Positions 34,480-44,172 of a DNA stretch of 64,000 nt are shown here, piece by piece. The DNA comes from Monodelphis domestica. Its lineage: Eukaryota; Chordata; Mammalia; Didelphimorphia; Didelphidae. The DNA lies in the NCBI RefSeq assembly GCF_027887165.1, contig NC_077232.1, forward strand, positions 3,129,584 to 3,193,583, given 5' to 3'. The position numbers and the translations under genes are program-made. The stretch's first letter is position 1. Each line of letters begins with the position of its first letter. The notes under the pieces were generated by a model, which saw only the letters and a list, made by a program, of their open reading frames with translations, ran no database searches and had not been told where the DNA came from.

Positions 34480-34575
34480 ATTTTCCCCATCTGGGTCACC
34501 CGGCTCGTGAGGGTCCAAGGCCAGATTCGAACTCCAGCCTTCGCTCTACCCACTGAGCCATCCGGAGTCTCCCCG
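34480..34575 (-). repeat. MIR/CORE-SINE fragment
   Basis: 'ccagattcgaactccagcct' and 'tctacccactgagccatccg' match the reverse core and head of the SINE family. Confidence 0.6.
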
Positions 34576-36780
34576 GGAAGGCCCCTGCGGGCAGCCGTCC
34601 CCCTTGAAGAAGGCTCAGAGACAAGGGTGAGAAGTGGGGAGGGAGGCCGAGGCAGGCAGCCTGGGAGTGGGACGAGGGGGCCAGAGGCAGCGGCCACTCA
34701 AGAAACCACGAACGGGTGCCCCGGGCCGGGCCACGCGGGGAGCCCAATCTCAGAGCCACCGGCAACCTTCCCAGTGACCCTCAGGCCGGCCGCCCCTCTG
34801 GCCGGACTTTGGCTGGAATGTCCTTCTTCCGGGCCCAGAAGCCTGGTCGGGAAGCCTCCGCCCCGGCTGGGAACCTGGTTCCTGCGGGCGCCATTTGTAA
34901 GTCGCGCCTTTCCTCTCCTCCCTCTAAAAGCTTTTTGCTGCTAAGACGGGCGGACCGACTGGAAGGAGTTGGGGGCTCGGGGGCACCCAAACCTGGAGCC
35001 GGGGTGGCCTTGGACCCTTCCCTGGGCAAGTGGCCCCTGCCCGGGCCTCACAATGATGATCCGGGCTGGGAGTCGGGAAGGCCGGAGTTCAAATCCCACC
35101 TCAGCCTCTTCTCGGAAGCTCCGTCTTCCGGTCCCAGGAAAGGGGACGATGAGCGGCTCCCTGCCGGGGTTCTGCGAGGGCCCAGCGGGGAAAGCGCCAT
35201 CGCGATAGCTAAAGACTCTGACGGGACTTCGAGGCTTCCACGAGCTGCCGCCATTCTCTGGTTTTCTCTTCGCGACCACCCTGTGAGGGAGGCGCCACCA
35301 TTGCTGCCATTTTACAGAGGAGGAAAGTGAGGCTGAGAAGCAAAGGGACTCCGGGGCGTCACCAAGGGACGTCTGAGGCAGGAACTGCACTCGGCCTCTC
35401 TAGTCCAGGGTCCGACGACTTCCTGGCTCGCCTTTGACTTAGAATGGGTGCCGCGGATCTGAGCGGCTGCGGCCCGACCGGACCCCAGGATGCTCTCGCC
35501 GCTGAGCCGCTTCCTCCGACTAGATGGGCTGTCGGCGCCTCAGGGTCGCTCGGTACCAGCCGGGTGGAGACACAGCCACGGCCAGGCCTGCTCAGAGGGG
35601 CTCTGCGGAGACGGGGGCAGCGCCCGGCCCCCGGGGACCAACAGGAGCCCCACCTCGCGGGGTTTTAGGGTTTGGCCCAGCCCGGAAGCTGCTGCGCTGT
35701 GGATCGCTCCTCCTTCACTCTGCCTAGGATGATCTCCCCAGTCTCAGAGGGTGGGCGGACACCCACACCCCGAAACCGGCTCTTTGACGTTGAAAGGTTT
35801 TCATTCAACAAACACTGCGGGGGTTCCCAGGGCGGAGCCGCCCCAGAACTCCCAGAAGTCTCTGTCTCAAACCGGAAGACTAAGGGGGTTGGCGTGATCT
35901 CGGCAGCCCAGGCACGTCGTTCAGGGGATGGACCAGGAGGAGGAGGAGGCAGGTTAGAAGACAAAGTGGAGACACGCTGCCAGCCCCACTCCAGCAGGGG
36001 CAGTGCTTCCCAGAGACCACCCAAGCCGGGGTCATAAGCAAAAGGAATCCCATGGGGGTCCCTCTCTCTAACAGCCAAGAGATCACAGGCTGAAAGCTAG
36101 AAGATGCTCAAACTTCTGCTTCGGTCCTTTCACTTTACAGGTGGGTAAACTGAGGCCCAAAGCTTAGCCCGGGAGGAGGACCTCCACCTATATGCATGGC
36201 CTGATGGACTAACTGAAATGGAAGCTCTCCAAGGGTCGGGGCTGAACCATGATCGTCTTTGTGTCTCCAACTGGGCTCTCACTCTTTAGAGACACCTTGA
36301 CTATATGGCAAGCCAGGAGAGCCAGGCGAGCCAGCAGGTTCTCGGAACACTTCCGGCTTTCCTGAGCATGACTCTACAAGCCCAGAAGGGTGTGATGGAG
36401 GGAAGGTGTGAGCTCATCCGCAGATAAGATGCTTCCCTGGAGCAGGAGGAAAGGCCAGAGCTGGGGTTTGTGGAGGGCCAAGTCCCCAAAGAACAACCAG
36501 CCCGGATCCTCCAGTGTTTGGGTCCTACCCTCTCGGGTGTCCTGGACTCTGCAGGCTGGGGGAGCCCAGAGTCCCCTCCTCCAGCTCACCTGCCGTTGCT
36601 TAACTAACCTGTGTGTGAATCTGTTATTTCAAACTCAGATCGCATTTTCCCAAAGTCAGAAGTGAAAGAGCAGCTCTCAGGCCCACCCATGATGTCCAGA
36701 GCCTCCTGAGGTCACCAAGCAATGGCCTGTAAACCCAATGCCAGCTCCCTGTTCTGGGATTCAGCCCACTGAATAACTTT

Positions 36781-36978
36781 TTTTAACCCTTTACCTGCTA
36801 TCTTAGAATTAATACTATGCATCGATTCCAAGGCAGGGGAATGGTCAGGGCTCGACCATGGGGGTGAAGTGACTTGCCCAGGGTCACCCAGCTAGGAAGT
36901 GTCTGAATCCAAATTTGAACCCAAAACCTCTCATCTCTAGGCCTAGCTCTCCATCCACTGAGCCACCTAGCTGTGCCA
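36781..36978 (-). repeat. CORE-SINE (full length)
   Basis: 'tatcttagaattaatactat', 'gaagtgacttgcccagggtc', 'tttgaacccaaaacctctca' and 'tccatccactgagccaccta' follow each other in reverse orientation. A run of C follows its head end. Confidence 0.92.
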
Positions 36979-37576
36979 CCCCCCCCCCCCGAATATCATG
37001 AAGCCTCCGTTTTCCCACCCATAAAATGGGGGACAATCACACATTCCCTCCCTAACTTAAGGTTTTTGTGAGAATCAAATGAGACGACATATGAGAAAAG
37101 GAGCCCTCCCAGCTGATGCTCGGGTCTCAAAGAGAAGATCTGATGAGAGAACCTCCCCAGCCGGCCCTTTCCCCCAGGAGCGTCCCACGGGGCCAGAAGC
37201 AGGACCACTGAGCCAGACTGACTCAGAGATCCTGGTGCATCTGCACTGCCCTGAATCGCTCCCATTTCCCGTGTTTGGGAGTGTCGTGTTCGGGAGTGTC
37301 AGCGGTGCCGTGCTAGGACCGGACACCCACCTCCAGCCTAACCCCTCGGCTCCTGCACGAGCCTAGAGCGACGAGTCCAACCCTGTTTCCACCCAGCCAG
37401 CCTTTGGGCACACAGGATGGCTTCAGCTTTCCTCCTGCTCTGCTCTCCAAAGCAAACCTTCCTTTCGAGGCTCAGACAATGCCCTCCCCATCTCCAGGTT
37501 GATCCACACACACTTATTAAGCACCTGCTGTGTGCTGGGCACCAGAGGGGTCACCTCACACCCTCAAGAAATTGGG

Positions 37577-37756
37577 ATGGGGGCAGCTGGATGGCTCCAT
37601 GGATGGAGAGCCAGGGCTAGAGACGGGAGGTCCTGGGTTCAAGTCTGGCCTCAGACACTCCCTAGCTGTGTGACCCTGGGTGAATCACTTCACCCCCATG
37701 GTCCAGCCCTTACCACAATTCTGCCGTGGAGCCCAGACCCAGTACTGATTGCATGT
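37577..37756 (+). repeat. CORE-SINE (full length)
   Basis: 'gggggcagctggatggctc', 'gtcctgggttcaagtctggc', 'gctgtgtgaccctgggtgaa' and the tail 'gtactgattg' show a well-preserved forward copy. Confidence 0.92.
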
Positions 37757-38805
37757 GAGCAGGTGAGGATGGGGAGGAGGAGAAGGAGGAGAGAAGACGA
37801 GGATGCACCAAGTACGCACCTGTGTTGGTGGCTTCCCCAAATGTGCCTCCAAGCAGGACAGACGGTCAAGGCAGTGGCACCGCTCCTGCAGGGGGCGGTT
37901 TTCACAGGTCCTTTGAGGAAGCCTCAGCCCCGGCGCTACGTGCTCGTGTCGCTTCCCACAGCAGAGCGGAAGCTCCCTGAGGCGGGCACTGTGGAGACTC
38001 CGTGTGAGGCTGCTGCTTCCCTGCACACAGCCCCGGGGCTGCTGAGCAGCTGTCTTTGGGGAGGCTGGACAGATGGGTCGCCCTTCAGGCCCCCCCCCCC
38101 CCCGCAGCCTCCAGGAGTGCCTGGGCCGTGGAAGTCCCCATCCAGAGGGTCTTCCAGGGAGGAGTCCTGGCGGGGGCAAACCGGGACCAGAGCCTGCCGC
38201 TGGGCACCCTCCGCCCAGCCTCGAGCAGCTGTTGGCTCAGCTCCGTCCTAAAATGGGACAGGGGGCGGCCCTATAAGGTAGTGAGCTCCCCGTCTGGGGG
38301 TTCTGCAAGCAGAGCCTGGAGGGCTGCTGTTCAGGCATGGTCTGGAAGGGCCTCTACGAAGACCTGGTTTGGACTTCATGCTTCCGGAGGTCCTGCCCAC
38401 CCTGAGACCGTCATTTTGTCGGTCCCTCCCCCTCCTCCACCCAAACGCTCATCCAGCCTCACCTTGAGAAGCTCCACTGAGGCTGCCTTTGGAACCACTA
38501 CATGAAGCTGGAACTGCCCCCCCCCCACGCCCTCCCCCCATTGCCTCTGGTTTTGTCTGGCTAGCTCTGGGCCTCCGTTTTCCCATCAGTAAAATGGGGC
38601 CACTTGAATGGATTTCTAAGTACCCCATCTAGCTCTCCAGAATCCTGGAAAAACGGAATACCCTGAACCAGGTAGGACTAGTCAGCTATGAAGGGTCGGG
38701 CTTTGAATGGGTGGGTTTGTCCTCCAGACAAAAGCATCAGTTCCTAAGGGGATGTTGGTGCCAATTTGTTTCAGCCCCAGAGTTCTTAGGCAGTCCAGTG
38801 CTATA

Positions 38806-38962
38806 GGGCAGCTAAGTGGCTCAGCAGATTGAGAGTCAGGCTCAGAAATGGGTGCTCCTATAGCTGTGTGACCCTGGGCAAGTCACTTTACTCCATTGCT
38901 TCAACTTACAGATCTTCTGCTTGGAATCAATATAGTGTTGATTCAAAGAGAGAAGATACAGG
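38806..38962 (+). repeat. CORE-SINE
   Basis: 'gggcagctaagtggctcagc', 'gctgtgtgaccctgggcaag' and 'tatagtgttgattcaaagag'. Part of the core is deleted. It runs into the GA/GGAA simple repeat. Confidence 0.88.
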
Positions 38963-39272
38963 TGAGAGAGAGATAGAGGAAGAGAGAGAAAAAGAGTGAG
39001 GGAGAGAGAGAGAAAAAGAGAAGGAAGGAAGGAAGGAAGGAAGGAAGGAAGGAAGGAAGGAAGGAAGGAAGGAAGGAAGGAAGGAAGGAAGGAAGGAAGG
39101 AAGGAAGGAAGGAAGGAAGGAAGGAAGGAAGGAAGGAAGGAAGGAAGGAAGGAAGGAAGGAAGGAAGGAAGGAAGGAAGGAAGGAAGGAAGGAAGGAAGG
39201 AAGGAAGGAAGGAAGGAAGGAAGGAAGGAAGGAAGGAAGGAAGGAAGGAAGGAAGGAAGGAAGGAAGGAAGA
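38963..39272 (+). repeat. (GA)n then pure (GGAA)n microsatellite
   Basis: After about 57 bases of GAGA, a perfect GGAA tetranucleotide runs from 39020 to 39272, about 63 uninterrupted copies. It begins at the 3' tail of a CORE-SINE, so it was probably seeded there. The open frame Lys-Glu-Gly-Arg repeated across it is an artefact. Confidence 0.98.
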
Positions 39273-39384
39273 TAAGTGCTAAGATGATGTATATTAAACC
39301 CTAATCTGTTGTTTTATTTGACAAGTGCTGGGTCGACAGAGCACAATTAGTACTTTGAGAATGAGACTCTGATATAGAGCATTG

Positions 39385-39545
39385 CTTGATCAGGTATCTA
39401 GATGGTACATCACAGGGTTTGGGATCAGGAAGACCTCGGTTCAAACCCTGCCTTGGGTACCGAGGGGCATGTATGACTGACGGCAAGTCCTCTCACGGGT
39501 CTCAGACTGTTGACATCTGTAGAATGGGGATCCTAAGAGCTTGTG
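39385..39545 (+). repeat. MIR
   Basis: 'ggatcaggaagacctcggtt...caaaccctgccttgggtacc' and 'gttgacatctgtagaatggg' follow the forward MIR order. Confidence 0.6.
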
Positions 39546-40189
39546 CCTTCCAGGCTTGTTGTGGGGATCCGGTAATTCCCAGATTCAGAGGATCCGGCAA
39601 ACCTTAGCCCACAATTGTGGAAGACGGCAGGCTTCCGCCCCGCCCTGCTGGCAGGTGTTCAGGGGCCACCCTGAAGGGCCATCTTCCCTGGCCGAGTGAA
39701 GGGACGGCCTGGCCAGCTCCTGGGCTGCTTGGTTGCGCGCGGGCTCCTGTGGCCCTGCTCCTCTGGCTCTAGAGACCTCCTTGATGCGAGCAGCAGGAGC
39801 AGGATGTGGTCTAGAGAAGGTTACCGTGGGCTGAGCAGGCTAAGCCTCCTTGGCGTCCTCGGGTGCACTTAGAGACTCCCAGCTCGGCCGCAGAGGAGGC
39901 CCCGGATGGAGCCCGCATTCCCCAAGACAAGCATTCAGGGCGGATGAAGGCGTCCCAAGCGCTGCTAACAAAGGTCCGTAACATGGGATGGCGTGACCTG
40001 ACGTGACGGTGAGCGGAGGCAGAGGCCGGAGTCCCACACCGGCTGCTCTCTGCGAGTCACAGGTGAGGGCTGGCGCCAGCTGGGCAAGCAAGGCGGAAGA
40101 GGAGCCCTCAGGGCAGGCGCTGGTCCCCCTGGAGCTCACCCACGAGTGACTTTGGGGAAGGGGCTCCTGCGTCTCTCGGCCCCATTTTG

Positions 40190-41042
40190 TTTCATTTTCT
40201 CCTTCCATCTTAGAATCCACATGGAGTCTCGGTGCCAAGGCCGAGTCCAGGCGAGGCACTGGGGGCTCAGGGACTGTCCCAGGGTCAGGCCATGCAATGA
40301 GTTATGTGCTAATTAACCTAATTAAGGCTAGATCATCGCTGCCAGACGGAGCTTTCTCTAAGATTGCCGTGGAATTCCAAGTAGGTCGGAGGAAGACTTT
40401 TCCGGAGAGCTGTAGGAAAGGCAGTTGGGAGACGACACTCTTGGGGGACAGCCTCGGAGCTTGGTCGCTTTTGGTTTTCCTGGGATCATCCTTGAGGAAT
40501 TTGGTGAAGGAGGATTTTGGAAGCATCTTGATATGGAAGAAGGTTGGGAAGCAGAGGCGTTCCTGGGCGGTGCTTCAGGACTCCTCTGGGGGCAGCAGAG
40601 GGCAGCTGACTGGAGAGAAGCTGGCGGCCTCCTAGTAGTATCCGGTCCATCCTTTCGGAAACGGGCTGAGTAAGAGGATTGTTTTGGTCAGGCTGCAGAT
40701 TTAAGGAGGGTGACCTTCTGGCGATCAAGAAGAGTCTCCGGCGAGATGAGTAACTGATTAGCTATACGGAAAGGTAGCTGCTGTACTTGCCTTTCCGTTT
40801 CCCTTTCCCACGTTACAATAAAGTTTTCTTCATATAATGCATCTGAGCAGGATTTCCTTCAACTGCCCACATCAGCCACAACGGACTGCCCTTAACCTAA
40901 CAGTCTACCAATACCTATAACGACCAGTGCTACCAATATAGATCAATAAGGGTTTCTATTTCCTATAACAAGAGACCAGATTTGAACCCAGGACCTTCCC
41001 TCTCTAGGACTGGCTCTTAACCCCTGAGCCACCTGACCATCC
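40190..41042 (-). repeat. CORE-SINE split into two pieces by an insertion
   Basis: The tail-side half is at 40190-40290 ('ttccatcttagaatccacat...gtcccagggtca') and the head-side half at about 40970-41042 ('ccagatttgaacccaggacc...cccctgagccacctgacc'). Together they make one reverse CORE-SINE with roughly 680 bases of foreign sequence between. Confidence 0.75.
40300..40972 (+). mobile_element. Candidate solo LTR inserted in a CORE-SINE
   Basis: The block between the two SINE halves has the size of a retroviral solo LTR and contains 'cacgttacaataaagttttc' near 40810, a plausible poly(A) region, about 160 bases before its right end near 'cctataaca'. No coding part is seen. Exact ends and target-site repeats could not be fixed. 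Younger than the SINE it splits; family not determined. Confidence 0.45.
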
Positions 41043-41984
41043 CGTTCTTTTCCTTTAAGACCTTTTCATACTTTTGGGCCAAACAGGTCAGCCCCACCAG
41101 AGCCACCCACCTGCCAACAGGTGCGTCCCTCTGGCGCACAGGAAGCTCCCGCATCAAGGAGCAGCCCCACATGGAGCGCAAAGGCTTCGGCACGACTCTG
41201 GCACAAGGTCGCCCGAGTGTCGGGCGTCTAGCCAAGGCCCAGGTCTAAGATGGGAGCAGAACGATGCTCAGGAGGCCGAGAGGATCCCTGGCACACAGGA
41301 GGGGCTTGAGAAAGGTCTGACGGTCTGCTCGCAGACTGCACCCGAGACCGTGGGGGCTTCTGGGCACCAGCCCTGAGGAAAGGCTGCTGGTTCCCAGGTT
41401 CCCTGCACTGGAAGGGTCGTCCTTCAATGAGGCGCTTTGGGGATGCAACCTTTAGATGTGAGTCTCAGGCCCCGACTTCCCCCCGAAACGAGGAAAAGCC
41501 CCAAATGCCCTGGTCAGCTTCCTGCTCCCACACGAGTTTGCCCCTCTGCTATTTCCTGCACTTACGTTCTGCAAAGCCCTTCATGGCGAGCGAGCACGCA
41601 TGGGTGGAGCACCTACACACCACCGGGCACCGGGCCAAGTTCTGGGGCCGCTAAAGCAGGCAATTCGGGCCCTGACCTCAAGGAGCTCCCAGATGGTGGG
41701 GAAGACAACATCGGAACAGCCACGTAAACGAGGGAATCGGGGCTGATCTCAGAGGGGCAGGAAGGGAAGCCAGGAAGCAGGTGAGGAAGGACACGTCCAG
41801 ACATGGGGGCCAACCACAGAAGACGCCCAGTGGGGGATGGAGAGTTTCGTTTAAGGAACATCCAAGTGGCCCAAGTTACAGAGTATTGGGTACAAGGTTG
41901 GCAGAGGGTGGAAGGGAAGAGGAGGGACACGAAAACCAAAAAGGGAGGGAGGGCTCACGTTAACAAGCCACTTCCTTAAACTCT

Positions 41985-42165
41985 TTTGGCCTTGGTTTCC
42001 TCATGTATAAAATGAAGTTGGCCTAAACGATCTCTAGGTCTTTTCCAACTCTAAGATCCTCAGGTAAGTGGCTTGCCCAAGGTCACACAGCTAGTGAAGT
42101 GTCTAAGGTAGGGGCCGAACCCAGGTCCTTCCAACTCCATGTTTACTACGTCAGTGGCCCCGTGC
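41985..42165 (-). repeat. MIR-type SINE pieces, head to head
   Basis: 'gccttggtttcctcatgtat' and 'tctctaggtcttttccaact' read as a forward SINE tail, followed by 'taagtggcttgcccaaggtc' and 'cacacagctagtgaagtgtc' in reverse. Two fragments meet near 42060. Confidence 0.6.
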
Positions 42166-42373
42166 CACTTCCACCTCCACGGCCTTGGTGTGTGAAGAAT
42201 GGAGGCCGGGTTCCATTTTGTAGCCTCTACTAATATGGCGCACCATCTAGTGCCTGGGCCACAGCATCCAAGGCACAGTCACGCATGTCCCCGGAGGCGG
42301 CGCTACCAAAAATCCTTTGAGCCCCTTTACTCAAGGAATGAAGTCCCCAACGAGGGCCACGGGATTCCAAAAG

Positions 42374-42379
42374 TTTATT
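42374..42379 (-). promoter_or_regulatory. CTTN: AATAAA poly(A) signal of CTTN
   Basis: On the minus strand 'gtattcaaaataaacttttg' contains a canonical AATAAA, the first convincing one downstream of the stop codon. Cleavage would be near 42355. Confidence 0.65.
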
Positions 42380-42871
42380 TTGAATACTTAATGAACAACA
42401 TCAACCGAAAAAATCCTACCTAGGAAGAGTCTTAGACAAAGGAGGATAAAATAAAGGGAGTACAAAACCCAGCCCAATCCTGGGCCAGCTGGACCAATAC
42501 AGAAAGGAAAACTGGGCGGGGGAAGGACTGGATGTGTATGTGACATCGACGGCGGGAGGATCATCCCAAAGAACCAAGGCGTTTCTACAAGGATTTCAGG
42601 GAGATTCTACACACCTCGCGGCTCACTCCCAACTGTGTTGGTCCACACTGCTGAGATTCCGAAGCGGCTTCTCTTCCTCAGTCTTGCTGGGCCAGCACAG
42701 CTGACCACAACAGCCAATTCACATGGCCGTGGGCAGCCACTGCTGTCTTTGGTAGGGACACAGACTTCTCTTTGAGGTTATCATGTCAACCCATGGCATG
42801 GTGTTGGCGAAAGGAGCAACAGTGGGAAGGGCAGTCTGGTGAACAGATCAGGGAGGTGACTGCCTTTGTGG

Positions 42872-43048
42872 GGCAGAAAAGCAGGTCGACCGAGCCTCCT
42901 TCTCTGTTTGTCTGCCTCTCGTGTCACACACACACACACGCACGCACACACACGCACACGTACACACACACATGCACACGCACACACACACATCTCTCAA
43001 CAGGCAGAAAAGTAGGGTGACTGAGCCTCCCTCTGTCCATCTCTCGTG

Positions 43049-43088
<40 letters not shown>

Positions 43089-43178
43089 CTCTCAACAGGC
43101 AGAAAAGTAGGGTGACTGAGCCTCCCTCTGTCTGTCCGTCTCTCGTCTCACACACACACACACACACACACACCCCAG
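42872..43178 (-). repeat. Three-copy tandem repeat with CA tracts in the CTTN 3' UTR
   Basis: Three units each begin 'ggcagaaaag', continue 'gagcctcc' and 'tctcgt', then end in a CA tract and 'ctctcaaca': 42872-43002, 43003-43097 and 43098-43178. Units 2 and 3 are almost identical outside the CA run; unit 1 is more diverged and its tract has CG and TA steps. In the cortactin mRNA the tracts read as UG repeats. Confidence 0.92.
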
Positions 43179-44035
43179 GCTGTAATGGTTACCACCCAGC
43201 AGTCTTGTCCAGCAGCTGCTGCTCTATGGAGGTTTTCGTGTTAGGAGAGACGTCAGCCCCAAAGGGTGAACATCGTTGTCTCCATCATCATCCGACGGCC
43301 ATATCCCAGCAGCCTCATTGAAAAGATGATGAGGCAGACGAGTGGTCGGGGGGCAGGAAGAGCGTCACCTGCAGGAACGAGCTGATCCTAAAGGAAGCAG
43401 AAGGACGGGCAGGTTCCCGGAGCTGGGATTTCTGCGAAGAGGGCGGAGAAGGTCGGAAATGACAACTACAAACCAAAAGAAGCCCAAACTCAGAGCTCCG
43501 TCCTTGGGCGCCTGTGGAGACGGTCAGAAAGGAAGGGTCCAAGCTGGGGGAGGGATGTGCCTTGTGACGAGGCTGCACAGTTCTTCAGTGACCCCTCCGG
43601 CTCCAAGGAACCAGACACTCCCCGGTGAGACCCGCGGCAGGTCATCGCTGCAGCTGCCAGCAGCAGGGGATGAAGGGCTTCCTCAGTGGCTCTGTCTGGC
43701 CGCTCCCCACTCCCCGATACAAAGGCCTCCACAGTTTGCCGCCTGAAAACAAAAGGTCCTGGGCACGGCTTCTTGTAACAACCACTTGATTTGGCAAAAA
43801 GGAAAAGGCTGTAAATGCTTCAACACCCTCACCCGAGTCCTCCAAGGAAACATGATTATAATATATTAGCAAATTCTGAGGGTTAAACATTCTTCAGAGC
43901 ATCAGCAAAAGTATTAAATATAAAAGCAATATGGAGTATCTCCCCCTCGTCATCCTCCCCAAAGCATGATTTTGTAGTGTAGAAATCAGGGTTTGCAGAC
44001 TATGGCATTAAGGCATTGATGAGAAACCGTCCTCT

Positions 44036-44172
44036 CTACTGTCGCACTTCAACGTAATTGGCTGGGAAAAGCCCATAGCGGCCTTTGCACACGCCTCGCC
44101 ACCAGCCATCATCGATCATTTCGATGTTGGTGATGATGTCATCGGGATCGAAGGAAATTTCATCGTCACCAG
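44036..44172 (-). CDS. CTTN: CTTN terminal coding exon (most of SH3 domain)
   Basis: 137 coding bases after the acceptor ctctattttag, ending in TAG. It encodes (A)[17 protein letters not shown], then [19 protein letters not shown] and ANYVEVRQ. The tryptophan pair, the ALYDY partner in the previous exon and the PANYV box are the SH3 ligand-binding landmarks. The terminal VEVRQ differs from VELRQ of human cortactin by one residue. Confidence 0.97.

Larger units (their letters stand above)
24491..42354. other. Convergent intergenic region between SHANK2 and CTTN
   Basis: About 17.9 kb separate the distal SHANK2 and CTTN poly(A) signals. No frame in it resembles a known protein and no spliced gene could be built. 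Bases 24491-26700 are GC-rich and repeat-poor. Bases 28930-30430, 32330-33200 and 41050-41980 also hold nothing recognised. The remainder contains the SINEs, L1, LTR-like pieces and simple repeats listed separately. Confidence 0.7.
42355..44035 (-). other. CTTN: CTTN 3' UTR
   Basis: The sequence after the cortactin stop (minus strand) continues for about 1.68 kb to a canonical poly(A) signal. The part next to the stop (about 43740-44035) is A/T-rich and looks conserved. The distal half contains three CA tracts (UG-rich in the mRNA). The 3' end is inferred from the signal only. Confidence 0.7.

Noticed and set aside
33745-34944. A 399-codon frame in the intergenic region
   Set aside because: Its first third is the CA microsatellite and the remainder includes a SINE fragment. 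No domain is visible.
38996-39304. A Lys-Glu-Gly-Arg repeat protein
   Set aside because: It is only the translation of the GGAA microsatellite.
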